Source of the DNA: an uncultured Lachnospiraceae bacterium
GTDB lineage: Bacteria; Bacillota; Clostridia; Lachnospirales; Lachnospiraceae
Assembly (NCBI GenBank): GCA_947176505.1
Contig: CAMWQW010000006.1
Coordinates: 116,705-180,704 of the forward strand
Direction of reading: 5' to 3'
DNA length: 64,000 nucleotides
Positions 8,986 to 17,678 of this stretch are shown here, piece by piece (the first letter of the stretch is position 1; each line of letters begins with the position of its first letter). A program made the position numbers and the translations under genes. Under the pieces are notes generated by a model that worked only from the letters and a program-made list of their open reading frames with translations, had not been told where the DNA came from and searched no databases.

Positions 8986-9462
8986 TTATTCTCCTATTAA
9001 GCTTCTTCCATTTTCATCAATCCAATATCTCTGATTTTTTGGTATATACATTTCAAAATTTTGGTATTTTCCTTCCCATCCATCCGGAACGTAATCTTCA
9101 AACGATTCTGGTTCTGCATAGTGAGAAATTAAAACCCTATTTTCAAAATCTATTAGAATTGACGGGTTATATGCTAATCTTTCATTATAACTTATTTCAT
9201 CCATGAGCATTCTTCTCAATTCTACTGTTGCTGCTTGACACTCTTCTATATTATTTAAAAAATGTATGCATGTTGATTCATTAACTATTTTTATACCAAA
9301 CCTAAAGTCATCATTACTGGTAATTTCATAGCCTTTCTTCCGATATGCTTCTTCTAACTTGCTATAATCTAAAAAGCAAAAATCTTTATCAAGTATATAC
9401 CATTTTATACAATTATCATGTTTTATTGCTACTACAATTTTTTCTGCATATATTGGTTTCAT
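8986..9462 (-). CDS. Immunity protein candidate for the VgrG-toxin
   Basis: ATG 9462 follows AGGAGGT and lies eight bases after the stop of the VgrG-toxin gene. The 158-residue product (MKPIYAEKIVVAIKHDN...) has no signal peptide or membrane segment. It ends with FEMYIPKNQRYWIDENGRSL. Size, acidity and position directly behind a polymorphic toxin tail are typical of cognate immunity proteins; the family was not recognised. A cytosolic immunity protein implies that the paired toxin acts in the cytosol, unlike the envelope-acting toxins nearer the core genes. Confidence 0.65.
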   Translation of the reverse strand: MKPIYAEKIVVAIKHDNCIKWYILDKDFCFLDYSKLEEAYRKKGYEITSNDDFRFGIKIVNESTCIHFLNNIEECQAATVELRRMLMDEISYNERLAYNPSILIDFENRVLISHYAEPESFEDYVPDGWEGKYQNFEMYIPKNQRYWIDENGRSLIGE

Positions 9463-9470
9463 AATACCTC

Positions 9471-12020
9471 CTAAGGATTTACTATTCTTGCATTTGTCCC
9501 ATACTCTTCCAGCCATTCTACCCATGGCGGAGGCAATTCATAAGACTTCCCCGGAGTTGTAACATCCGTAAGCTTAGGTGCTGTACCTCCTTGATTCAAT
9601 GGATTTGTAGAATAGTTTACTTGTGGAATCGTATTTTCTTGCAAAAAATCATCAAACCATTTGGGAACTTCAACTTCTACAATTTGTGCATCACCACCTC
9701 TTCTATTTAAAAAATATTCTGCATGCTCGCCATTATCAATACTTACACTTAAATTTGCATTTTTATTTGGAATGCTAATTGTCCCGTCCGAATTAACTTC
9801 TATTCTAACCTGACTTGCATTATTGCCATTACCTCCTTGTACTCGTCTATATGTAACAGTATCCTCCGTATTTTTACCAGTAGTATCATGTTGGGTATTC
9901 CCCGCATTATTATTATTTGTACCATACAATCTCGGATTTGACAATCCCAGCATAAGTATCATGTTGCTGCCCGCCGCTGACACATCCTTGAACTGCTGAT
10001 AATTCTCCTGTCCCATTGCATCCGCCATCATGTTCCTTCCTGCCAGACCCACCATGGAGTCATTCACCTTCACCGCCATGTTGCTGAAGGTCACTGTATA
10101 TCCCGTCAGCATGGTTGCCGTCATGATGGTCTCACTGCTGACAAACACCCCTGCCGGCAGGAAGACCCCCGTCATCCCATAGGGCACGACTTGGGCTAAC
10201 ACCACCTCCGATGCATACGGCACCATGCAGAAAGCCGCTCCTGCCAGCGCTCCTTCTGTGGAACTGACCAGACCGGTCAGCATATAGTCATCTAAACCGC
10301 TCACCTCACCACGCCGGATATCGTTTGCTGCCATGCCACCTACTGCCGCCGTGCCACAGAATCCTGCCAGCCCTCCTACGATCCACGGTGCAAATGCCGC
10401 CGTTGCCCCTCCCGTGAACACGATGGACGCCAGATAGCCTGCCCCTACTGCCACGGCTCCCACTACTGCAAGCCCTGCAAGGCAGTGTCCGGCAAGCTTC
10501 CCCCAGCTGAACCCTCCGTCATCCGGCTCTGTCTCTTCCGGTTCGTCCTTATATGGCTTGTAGCGGATGAAGTCTGTACCACACAGCACGTTGATGCTGG
10601 ACAGTGCATTGAACTCATTATTGAAGGTAAATCCCGCATCCCCCGTCCCTGTCGGCGGATTGCTCCCAGTCCCGCTTGGGATGATATCTTTCCCCTTCTC
10701 TTCACAGCGGACCTGTGACCTGTACATGTTGATCTCCTGCGGGGTGTACGCATGGATCTTTGCCGCTTCCAGTCTGACCATTCCGGATGCTGTCAGTTCC
10801 GTCTTAGTATTGCTTTCGAATGTCACTGCTCTTTCATCAATCACAGAAGTCTGTCCGCCACCTCCCTGCATGGACAGATGCTCCGGGTACAGTTCCATCT
10901 TCTTGCCCGCTGCTGTCATGAACGTCCTTTTCTGCTGTCCGGGCATGCTCCCGCCATTGCCCCTTACGTCAGATGCCGCTGTCCCCTCCGATGCCGTGCC
11001 GGAACCGAAATACAGTCTGACATTGTTCCCCTTCTCCGGCATGGCATACATGATATTACCGGAAACAGGTGTCCAGCCCCACTCATAGTCCGCTCCCTCA
11101 TAAGGCTCGTCTATCTGTAAGCCGATCCTCATCTTCTCCGCCTGTGTGCTGACCACCCTGCCTGTGAATTCCATGCCTGTCAGTCTGTCATGGTCTATGT
11201 ACGGGATGTACCAGTTCCCGCACCCACCTGCATAGTAGGTGAATTCCAACTGCTCATGGTGCAGTTCAATACATTTCCTGTATATCACATGACTGCCGGA
11301 CTCTGTAGCAATATCATCTCCTATCCTGCCATTTTCATCGCTTCTCACTTTGTAATACAGGTAATCTTTCCGCGTGACATTATCTTTCTTCGGATCCGTC
11401 TCATAATATTTCCGGCTAATCCCGGAATGACAGAGCCCCGTTTCTGCATCAATATGTACGCCTTTTTCCATACCGAAATATAAGACCCTATTATCTGCTT
11501 CACAATCCGCATACATCGGGATATGCAGATGGCTCCCCAGACGTTTCAGGAACTGCCAGTCTGTTTCTCCGTACTGGATGAGTGGCTCGCCGATTGCTTC
11601 CTGTGCATCATCCGTAAAGGTGATCCCCATATTTCCATAAGGTTCAAGTACCCTCCTGACGACCTGTTCATATGTCATGGCAACATCTTGGAAGGAGCGC
11701 TGTTTCTTTATTCTGTCTAGCTTTTCGCTTGCTGTTATCGCACAGATTTCTGTGTGATATACTCCATTGACAGCATGTACTGTTGCTTTTTTGATAATGC
11801 CTCTGAACAGAAGCTCGCTACTTTCTCCTTTCCGTACGATACAGAGGGAGATATCTTCCCCGGAGGATAGTATCTGCTGCGCTTCCATGCCGTCTTCAAG
11901 CAGACCTGCTACTTCACATATCCCGTGCTCCTGCACGCCAACCGTTATCTTAAGCGTAACAACGTATTTTATCCTTATCTCAGAATCAACCTGTATATTC
12001 CCGCTGGTCACCGCATCCAT
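9471..12020 (-). CDS. VgrG spike with transmembrane linker and C-terminal toxin
   Basis: The 849-residue protein starts at ATG 12020 (AAAGGAGGG upstream); longer starts would overlap the previous gene. Domains: gp27-like part (about 1-200, with RRVLEPYGNMG and QYGETDWQFLKRLG), gp5-like OB-fold (about 290-340, WGWTPVSGNIMYAMPEKGNNV), beta-rich needle, the motif FNNEFNALS...CGTDF, two hydrophobic helical regions (about 510-600) and a variable tail (from GNTQHDTTGK). The tail ends SYELPPPWVEWLEEYGTNAR and has no recognised family. In type VI systems VgrG trimers tip the tube and carry such toxins into target cells. Positions 9896-11577 are duplicated at 6841-8522. Confidence 0.85.
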   Translation of the reverse strand: MDAVTSGNIQVDSEIRIKYVVTLKITVGVQEHGICEVAGLLEDGMEAQQILSSGEDISLCIVRKGESSELLFRGIIKKATVHAVNGVYHTEICAITASEKLDRIKKQRSFQDVAMTYEQVVRRVLEPYGNMGITFTDDAQEAIGEPLIQYGETDWQFLKRLGSHLHIPMYADCEADNRVLYFGMEKGVHIDAETGLCHSGISRKYYETDPKKDNVTRKDYLYYKVRSDENGRIGDDIATESGSHVIYRKCIELHHEQLEFTYYAGGCGNWYIPYIDHDRLTGMEFTGRVVSTQAEKMRIGLQIDEPYEGADYEWGWTPVSGNIMYAMPEKGNNVRLYFGSGTASEGTAASDVRGNGGSMPGQQKRTFMTAAGKKMELYPEHLSMQGGGGQTSVIDERAVTFESNTKTELTASGMVRLEAAKIHAYTPQEINMYRSQVRCEEKGKDIIPSGTGSNPPTGTGDAGFTFNNEFNALSSINVLCGTDFIRYKPYKDEPEETEPDDGGFSWGKLAGHCLAGLAVVGAVAVGAGYLASIVFTGGATAAFAPWIVGGLAGFCGTAAVGGMAANDIRRGEVSGLDDYMLTGLVSSTEGALAGAAFCMVPYASEVVLAQVVPYGMTGVFLPAGVFVSSETIMTATMLTGYTVTFSNMAVKVNDSMVGLAGRNMMADAMGQENYQQFKDVSAAGSNMILMLGLSNPRLYGTNNNNAGNTQHDTTGKNTEDTVTYRRVQGGNGNNASQVRIEVNSDGTISIPNKNANLSVSIDNGEHAEYFLNRRGGDAQIVEVEVPKWFDDFLQENTIPQVNYSTNPLNQGGTAPKLTDVTTPGKSYELPPPWVEWLEEYGTNARIVNP
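9896..11577. repeat. Direct repeat copy 2 (1,682 bp)
   Basis: Second copy of the segment at 6841-8522, in the same orientation and apparently without differences. This copy lies inside the full-length VgrG gene. Recombination between the copies would delete 3,055 bp and join the intact VgrG start to the other toxin tail and its immunity gene. Confidence 0.95.
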
Positions 12021-12048
12021 AGCTGTTCCCTCCTTTGTACCCTTTTCA

Positions 12049-12723
12049 TTACACAATCCTCTGCACCCACTTGATGGTGCCAGTACCCAGTCCGCTCTTA
12101 AAACCACAGTCAAAGGCTTCCTTCGCTCTGCAATACAGGATTTCCCCGTCCGAGGTATTGTAGAGCATCACTTTTTCTCCTTCTATGTACAGAATCACGA
12201 AAGAATGACATTCCTTCTTCTCATGCAGCATCGCATTCCCTATAATGTATTCATGACGGCTGACAGAATCCATCAGTTGCTTCCTATATCTGTCCAACAG
12301 AGATACCGGCTCATCATACAATCCCAGCGTTTCGACCTTTATCCTATCGCTGTATATGTCTCCGGTGAGATAATATTTGATTCCTCTGACTTTTGCCTCA
12401 TCATCCCCGCCGACATCACCGTCATATCCGGGGTACTTTGCAGTATTGGCGTTCATGACGATTGCCCTCTGCCAAGCATCGACTCTAATCTCATACGTCC
12501 ACTGCAGTTTCCAGTTAATTTCATCAAGATTATCTGTCACCACACCATTTTCATATTCATATGCTGTGACATTCCCGTATCTGTCTGAACTATTTCCAAT
12601 AATGTTAAAGTCATAACCGGTATGTAATCTTTTATATTGCTCGCCCACCATCTTACACGCCACAGCCCAGCACCAATGCCGCCTGTTCTGAATATACTTC
12701 AGTCTTTCTGTTTGCCGATACAT
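12049..12723 (-). CDS. Papain-like cysteine peptidase, probable effector
   Basis: The 224-residue product has the C39/papain-like pattern: Cys18 in RRHWCWAVACKMVGEQY, His173 in ECHSFVILYIEGEKVMLYN, and Asn189 or Asp192 as third residue. There is no signal peptide. It lies between the PAAR-like gene upstream and the VgrG-toxin gene downstream. ATG 12723 has no ribosome binding site, and the frame is open upstream into the end of the PAAR-like gene: one extra T in the TTTT run at its stop would fuse the two (SVKF-LNWVLTAMYRQ). It may thus be the toxin half of a DUF4280-peptidase effector, as in two other modules here. Confidence 0.65.
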   Translation of the reverse strand: MYRQTERLKYIQNRRHWCWAVACKMVGEQYKRLHTGYDFNIIGNSSDRYGNVTAYEYENGVVTDNLDEINWKLQWTYEIRVDAWQRAIVMNANTAKYPGYDGDVGGDDEAKVRGIKYYLTGDIYSDRIKVETLGLYDEPVSLLDRYRKQLMDSVSRHEYIIGNAMLHEKKECHSFVILYIEGEKVMLYNTSDGEILYCRAKEAFDCGFKSGLGTGTIKWVQRIV

Positions 12724-12740
12724 TGCTGTTAATACCCAAT

Positions 12741-13304
12741 TTAAAACTTCACAGACATAAAGTCCGAAAAAGAATAAAACTCAGATGGTGATATAGGATT
12801 ATGATGCTGCCCTGAAGTAACCGGAACAATCATTCCACCATATTTACACACCAAGAAAGAGTTCATTGTTAACGCACTCTGTCCGCTTGGTCCTTTTACT
12901 GCAACAGCACATGTAGCAAGCTGCCGATCGGAAGGGTTTTTATCCCCATTATCTACTATCCTTGTATAAATGTATGGATTTTGCCATGTCCCGACAATGA
13001 CAGGTTCACATTTACATCCCGTCACTTTACCTTTTGTACCATCTTTACTGTTCTTTTTCGTTTTCTTATAAGTTATGGTCTCCGTTGGCGGCGGACTCCC
13101 TTCTATCGGGCAGCACACTCCAAAATGTGTAATATTACAATTCTCTTTTCCACAGATTGGTTCCGCCACACACTCCAACTCATGCAATAAGGGGTGTACT
13201 CCCTCATAAATCCCATGGCACTTGGGAAGATTAATCTTCCGCTTATGACTCCCGTTCGTACAGATCAAAGTTGCTCCCCGTACAAGATATTCACTCAAAT
13301 CCAT
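12741..13304 (-). CDS. PAAR-like DUF4280 protein
   Basis: The 187-residue protein carries the DUF4280 pattern: an N-terminal YLVRGATLICTNGSHKRKINLP, several paired cysteines (CGKENCNITHFGVCCP), and a C-terminal MNSFLVCKYGGMIVPVTSGQ. DUF4280 is known as PAAR-like and is expected to cap the VgrG tip. ATG 13304 overlaps the end of the preceding Y gene. Order here is adaptor, VgrG, X, Y, DUF4280, toxin. Possible fusion with the downstream peptidase is discussed there. Confidence 0.8.
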   Translation of the reverse strand: MDLSEYLVRGATLICTNGSHKRKINLPKCHGIYEGVHPLLHELECVAEPICGKENCNITHFGVCCPIEGSPPPTETITYKKTKKNSKDGTKGKVTGCKCEPVIVGTWQNPYIYTRIVDNGDKNPSDRQLATCAVAVKGPSGQSALTMNSFLVCKYGGMIVPVTSGQHHNPISPSEFYSFSDFMSVKF

Positions 13305-13840
13305 ATCTTCCCTCCTTCACACACTTCCAATTCTTTTAATCCGATTCCTTTAACATTCCGCTTCAAGATACTCTCTATCAGATCAAGTCTTCCGACCATA
13401 TAATAATGGTCAAACCCTTTTAATCGAAATATCGCTTTCTCATCTGTCTTTTCATAATCGATGATGCCATTTCTGATAATGCTTCTATCCAAGTTATATT
13501 CACTCTTCTCATTCAGGCATTCCAGCTCTTCCAAAATCGGCAGATAGTATACTTCCGCCCTCTCGTATTGCTGATCTAACAGCACAATTTCTTTGTAGAT
13601 GATATGCGGTTCGTACATATCGAAAACCTTTTTTACTTCCGCTGATATCAACGGAAACGGATTATCTACAATACTGGTAAATACCGTATTTTTATTCTCA
13701 TGAATCATAAACAGTTGTCTGTACGGAATCTTATAGGCATCATGTATGTTTAAATCTCTGTAATCAATTCTCCCAAACCACTTTTTTATCTTGGGATAAT
13801 TGGTATACGATGCATCTGTCCCCAATATATAGAACTTCAT
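13295..13840 (-). CDS. Protein Y, member 1 (unnamed, paired with X)
   Basis: The 181-residue protein (MKFYILGTDASYTNYPKIKKW...) is homologous to the 175-residue product at 23933-24460; both end in the pattern IFRxxGFxHxYxxGRxDLxESILxRxVxGI. Each lies directly downstream of an X gene and directly upstream of a DUF4280 gene, overlapping or nearly touching both. The family loosely recalls DUF1629/Imm11-type proteins, but I would not assign it. No signal peptide or membrane segment. Inference: a cytosolic loading factor or chaperone for PAAR-like effectors, since it appears with DUF4280 genes and not with every VgrG. Confidence 0.7.
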   Translation of the reverse strand: MKFYILGTDASYTNYPKIKKWFGRIDYRDLNIHDAYKIPYRQLFMIHENKNTVFTSIVDNPFPLISAEVKKVFDMYEPHIIYKEIVLLDQQYERAEVYYLPILEELECLNEKSEYNLDRSIIRNGIIDYEKTDEKAIFRLKGFDHYYMVGRLDLIESILKRNVKGIGLKELEVCEGGKIWI

Positions 13841-14445
13841 GTCTCTCCTTCTTCCTGTGTCATTCCGAGTTCCACCATCTGTTCCATATAAGTGCCATAC
13901 AGCACCTTCGTATCATCACCGGCTACTTCTTTCCAAACCGGCAGGCAATATATTTTTCGTATGATTCCATCCATATATTGCATAGATATATATGCATGGC
14001 ACAGAGCATACCTCCTCCGTATCTCATATACTTCATCTTCCCTTAAACGGACAATTTCTTTAGCTGCTGCTTTTTTATATGTAACCATATCATCTTCGAT
14101 ATCTTTAAATATAAATTTCGGCGTCCAGTACAGGCAGAGAGGATTCTCATTGTTATACAAATTTTGGTCAAACAGCGCTATCTGCAGTTCATAGCTCCGG
14201 GTAATGACTCCGCTTCCCAAAGGTGAGATAATGACATATTTTAGCTCTTCCTTCCGGTCACCATGGATGTTTTTCCACTCTGACAGCAGCTTGACCAACA
14301 TGTCGATAATCTCCTGATCATACTGCGCATGATTAGCTTCATAATCACTCTTTATAACGTTTACTCTCTTCTTCCATATGCCCGTCAGAACTTTCCTGCT
14401 GACCTCCAGCAGTAACTGTTCTCTCCCATCCATTCCTTCTGGCAT
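13837..14445 (-). CDS. Protein X, member 1 (unnamed, paired with Y)
   Basis: ATG 14445 lies seven bases after AGGTGAG, following the VgrG stop; the 202-residue product overlaps the Y start (ATGA). It resembles the 200-residue product at 24462-25064 over most of its length (for example EIIDMLVKLLSEWK against EIIQEMLVRTVDMQ, then a conserved hydrophobic strand and a region with many acidic residues, and YGTYM against YGEYM near the end). It is soluble and mostly helical. Function unknown; always followed by Y and a DUF4280 gene. Confidence 0.7.
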   Translation of the reverse strand: MPEGMDGREQLLLEVSRKVLTGIWKKRVNVIKSDYEANHAQYDQEIIDMLVKLLSEWKNIHGDRKEELKYVIISPLGSGVITRSYELQIALFDQNLYNNENPLCLYWTPKFIFKDIEDDMVTYKKAAAKEIVRLREDEVYEIRRRYALCHAYISMQYMDGIIRKIYCLPVWKEVAGDDTKVLYGTYMEQMVELGMTQEEGET

Positions 14446-14467
14446 CACTCTCACCTGCCCGTCTTTC

Positions 14468-15823
14468 TTAATTCAGATTCAATCTGGCTCCGTTCACCCG
14501 CATCTGCCCGTCCATCGTCATCTGTGTATCTCCCTGCTGCAAGAGGAGGTTCTCTTTTGCATACAGCTCTAACTTGGATGTAGCACTGGTTATCTCAATG
14601 GAATCCGCTGCCGATATCGTAATGTCCTTATCGCTCATAATCTTGATTCCTTCATCATCCAGAATCTCGATACTCATTCCCGCGTTGTTCGTCATGATAA
14701 GGGATTTCGGCGTGAAGAGGATTTCCTTGCCCTGTTTGTTCATAATCGACTTGAAGTCCGGGTTCTGCCTTTCCGAGCCATCCGCCGAGTCCATATGTAC
14801 AGAACTGATAACATATGCCTCCCCTTCATGGTCCGACGGAATCCGCAGTCTGATCCGGTCACCCACCTCCGGCATACAATACCAGCCCGTGCCATCCGGG
14901 GAAGAATAAGGTGTCGCGTATAAGAACCATCTTTTTCCTGCACGGTCTTTGTTCTCATCTTTTTCCAGTTCTACCTGAACCTTATCCTTCTCCACCGCAA
15001 GAACTGTCCCTGTAAGCGATGCGCCGACACATTTCTCATTATGCCGTTCTTCTGTCTTAATTTCGTTCTTCTGCACAAGGTGATAAGTATGATACAGTTC
15101 ACCGCCATCCAGTTTCGTCTCGATTCCCGCTATCCACATCGGCATACCATTAAACTGCAACCACTCTCCTATGTGATATAACTCCCGCCATCTCACGGCA
15201 TAGCACATAGATTCTTGGTTTCTTTTTACCACCGAATATTCGTTAGTACTGATTTCCGCCCCTGCTCCGGCATCCGGCTCTCCGAAATAAATTTTTGTTC
15301 CCTCATATGCACTGTCGGGATAAATATCTGTCCCAAAGTGGCTCGCCAGTCGCTTGGCAAATTCCCAGTCTGTCTCGTTGTACTGCAATACGAATCCCGG
15401 AATCGTACTTCCCTGCCCTGCCGTCATCTTATATGCGCTGTTTCTGTACTCCCCAGTGATAACGCTTAACATAGAATCGTATGATATCCCATCGTCTTGG
15501 AAGCTTCTGATATGCCTCGCGGTATCCATCAGGAAACTGCCGGTTATCAAATTGAGCGTAAGTACGCATGTCTCACCGACTTTCTCGATATCAGCATCCA
15601 GTATAATACCCTTAAATACATGTTTGGTGACTCCGTCATAGGTGACCGCATCTACATGCACCCATGTTTCATCTGTCATAAGGCTGATATATTCCTGTTC
15701 TTTCTCGGCTAATATATGTCCCGTAATCTTTAGTGTGCCGTGACTGCCGAATGCCTGATTTCCTGTTATCTCTAAATAATCAATAAATTCAAAAGGTTTC
15801 ACCTTAATCAGTTCATCTCTCAT
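14468..15823 (-). CDS. VgrG-like spike protein (no toxin tail)
   Basis: ATG 15823 (MRDELIKVKPFEF) has GGAG nine bases upstream and overlaps the region just after the adaptor stop. The 451-residue product has a gp27-like part (QYNETDWEFAKRLASHFGTD) and a gp5-like OB-fold (WFLYATPYSSPDGTGWYCMPEVGDRIRLRIP), then a needle of short beta repeats (IEILDDEGIKIMSDKDITIS). It ends at RVNGARLNLN without an extra domain, so it should act as a structural spike that accepts the PAAR-like protein encoded downstream. Its first gene partner is the DcrB-like adaptor. Confidence 0.88.
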   Translation of the reverse strand: MRDELIKVKPFEFIDYLEITGNQAFGSHGTLKITGHILAEKEQEYISLMTDETWVHVDAVTYDGVTKHVFKGIILDADIEKVGETCVLTLNLITGSFLMDTARHIRSFQDDGISYDSMLSVITGEYRNSAYKMTAGQGSTIPGFVLQYNETDWEFAKRLASHFGTDIYPDSAYEGTKIYFGEPDAGAGAEISTNEYSVVKRNQESMCYAVRWRELYHIGEWLQFNGMPMWIAGIETKLDGGELYHTYHLVQKNEIKTEERHNEKCVGASLTGTVLAVEKDKVQVELEKDENKDRAGKRWFLYATPYSSPDGTGWYCMPEVGDRIRLRIPSDHEGEAYVISSVHMDSADGSERQNPDFKSIMNKQGKEILFTPKSLIMTNNAGMSIEILDDEGIKIMSDKDITISAADSIEITSATSKLELYAKENLLLQQGDTQMTMDGQMRVNGARLNLN

Positions 15824-15831
15824 ATATCCGC

Positions 15832-16407
15832 TTACTCCTTCTTCTGTGTAAGATCCGTGACAGACATCATAATCTGGTGCACCGGCTCTTTCCATTCCAG
15901 AATATCCCTGTACAGACAGTTGAATATTCCATGCATCAGCTTGCCTTCAACCGGTGTAAGATACATAACATTGTATATTTGCTCGTCTATGCCATAGCTC
16001 TTGAAATCAAACCATCCCAGTGCCTTATCCGTCTCCACTACAAAATCATAGAATATAAATGCCGGATTCACTTTGCGGATAATAGCTTTAAATTGCCCCA
16101 AAGCATCTTCCATCTGTCGTTCGTTAAACTCTGTGTCATATAAGCTGAATGTAAAATTCACGGTACCGTCATCACTTGTCTTAATCACCTGCGGACGCTG
16201 CTCAGACGGATACTTCATCTTAGCTACCTCATGCGGCATATCCACAAATCCTTCTGGCAGCATAACGGAAACCTTCTCGTTCAGTACTTGTGTCTCCTCA
16301 AAATGAACCAGCCTGTCTTTGATATACATTCCGGTTTCCAGACTGTTATACTTACTCTTCTTTGCGCTCTTACGAAATTCCATGATTTCCTCATCCAGAA
16401 AATCCAT
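15832..16407 (-). CDS. DcrB/Eag-like adaptor (DUF1795 type)
   Basis: The 191-residue cytosolic protein starts at ATG 16407 behind AAAGGAGGCGG. Features shared with the copy at 2284-2856 include PEGFVDMPHEVAKMKYPSEQ, a strand VNFTFSLYDTEF, and LGWFDFKSYGIDEQIYN. Known Eag adaptors of this fold bind the hydrophobic segments of type VI effectors and load them on VgrG. It is the first gene of the module that runs down to 8.8 kb, and the palindromic operator block lies just upstream. Confidence 0.75.
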   Translation of the reverse strand: MDFLDEEIMEFRKSAKKSKYNSLETGMYIKDRLVHFEETQVLNEKVSVMLPEGFVDMPHEVAKMKYPSEQRPQVIKTSDDGTVNFTFSLYDTEFNERQMEDALGQFKAIIRKVNPAFIFYDFVVETDKALGWFDFKSYGIDEQIYNVMYLTPVEGKLMHGIFNCLYRDILEWKEPVHQIMMSVTDLTQKKE

Positions 16408-16408
16408 A

Positions 16409-16776
16409 TTACCGCCTCCTTTCGCCTCTCAATCTCTGTCTATACTTAGTCAATGATAATCATTCTATGTTTCTGTGCCTATTTCTAAATATTATGATAC
16501 CTTCCGACATCAGCCTACTAGGAACCATAGTTCCTGAAATTACCACTTTTTGTTAATTAATCATAGCGCGATTTTACGTTTGACTTGAATAATTCATGGA
16601 TGTGCAAAAGACCTTTGCCTGAAAATAAAAAACATGAAAAAACTGATAAACAAATGGCTTTTACAGTTTAGCCACAGTCTATCAGTCTATGCGTGTCAAT
16701 TACTGAACACAATATATTGAACTTTATACAGTACTATAAGATAATGGGCAATGCCTCTTGGGTCAATTACCAGTTA
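16409..16776. other. Intergenic control region
   Basis: This gap contains the conserved operator block (16483-16575) and then about 200 AT-rich bases up to the stop of the RelA/SpoT-like gene. I see no coding sequence. A terminator for the RelA/SpoT-like gene is expected here but no clear hairpin was found. Confidence 0.5.
16483..16575 (-). promoter_or_regulatory. Conserved operator/promoter block, copy at the VgrG module
   Basis: About 90 bases match those at 47262-47352 with few differences, including AAAAAGTGGTA, the near-palindrome AGGAACCATAGTTCCT (16520-16535, one mismatch) and the downstream TGATGTCGGAA...TATCATAATA...TTAGAAATAGG. It lies 75-165 bases upstream of the adaptor start, on the same strand. 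Probably bound by the regulator encoded at 46927-47289. Confidence 0.75.
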
Positions 16777-17652
16777 TTACTGGCTCAAAAAATTTCTTAT
16801 AACCTGCACCACATCATCTTCCTGCTGAGCAATCTCTTTTCCTTCTAAATTGTCTTCATCAGAGTGGATACCAGTATCATAAAGCATTTTCATCAACATA
16901 CCCATTGTATCACAAGCCCCGACCATCGAACTCAACACGTCAGATGTTTTTTTCAAACCTTGATTTCCAGAATCCGTCTTATAAACAAGTTTATGGTTGA
17001 TTTCACTCCAACCTTCCTCAAAAATTGTCCGTGTCTGAATTTCAACGCGCGGGCATGTACTAATATCGCTTTTCTCGGCATAAATTGTGTAATGAATCGA
17101 ACGGTAAGTTCTATTCTCGTCCACCCGGACATTACTATATTCCTGAAGCAGCTGCTTATACATATCCCCATCATCACCCGTTTTCAGCTTAATGCTAATA
17201 TCTTGAGCAAGCTGGTTTTCGTACTCATTCATAATCTGTTGATGCACCGACCAATAATCTTCTTTAAAAACATAGAGGAGACGAATACCCAATAAATCTG
17301 TTATTTTCTGAAAATAGTTCGCGGAAGTATACGCTGTTTTGCGCTCTGCACCTTTTCGAATAATTTTTGCTAAAAGGCTTCCTGTTTTCTTGATGCGAAA
17401 ACGATATGAATGTACATTATCAAAACAAGCAATCTTTGAAATATGGCTTTGAATAATTTCAAAATACTCGCCTTTGTATACCTGACTTTCTCTTCCATCG
17501 CCATAACACTTTGTTTCATAATCATCACCGATTTCCATCAGTGTTTCCCATGAGACCCCACAATTCGGAAATAGGTCTATGACCTCATATTGACGCAAAA
17601 ATTTTTCTTTATCCGATTGTATTTCCACAAAGGTCATATCTTTTTTGCCCAT
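16777..17652 (-). CDS. RelA/SpoT-domain nucleotide pyrophosphokinase-like protein
   Basis: The 291-residue protein carries a synthetase-type RelA/SpoT domain: SYRFRIKKTGSLLAKIIRKG (82-101), ITDLLGIRLLYVF (117-129), YRSIHYTIY (183-191), and VEIQTRTIFEEGWSEINHK (203-221). The Asp119, Glu204 and the tyrosine of the guanine/adenine site region are present, so catalysis is likely. No hydrolase, TGS or ACT domain. Such single-domain enzymes make (p)ppGpp or, in toxic forms, (p)ppApp or modify tRNA. It is last in a three-gene operon downstream of a VgrG gene. Known type VI effector Tas1 has this fold, but no delivery domain is seen here, so a stress or defence role is equally possible. Confidence 0.8.
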   Translation of the reverse strand: MGKKDMTFVEIQSDKEKFLRQYEVIDLFPNCGVSWETLMEIGDDYETKCYGDGRESQVYKGEYFEIIQSHISKIACFDNVHSYRFRIKKTGSLLAKIIRKGAERKTAYTSANYFQKITDLLGIRLLYVFKEDYWSVHQQIMNEYENQLAQDISIKLKTGDDGDMYKQLLQEYSNVRVDENRTYRSIHYTIYAEKSDISTCPRVEIQTRTIFEEGWSEINHKLVYKTDSGNQGLKKTSDVLSSMVGACDTMGMLMKMLYDTGIHSDEDNLEGKEIAQQEDDVVQVIRNFLSQ

Positions 17653-17678
17653 TCGCCGCCTCCTTATTCATTTGCACA

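Noticed and set aside
12021-12113. Longer start for the VgrG-toxin gene
   Set aside because: It would lie in the coding end of the peptidase gene, and ATG 12020 with GGAGG fits where gp27-like sequence begins.
13810-14194. Plus-strand open frames opposite the X and Y genes
   Set aside because: They are shadows; the minus-strand genes have homologous second copies at 23933-25064, which proves the coding strand.
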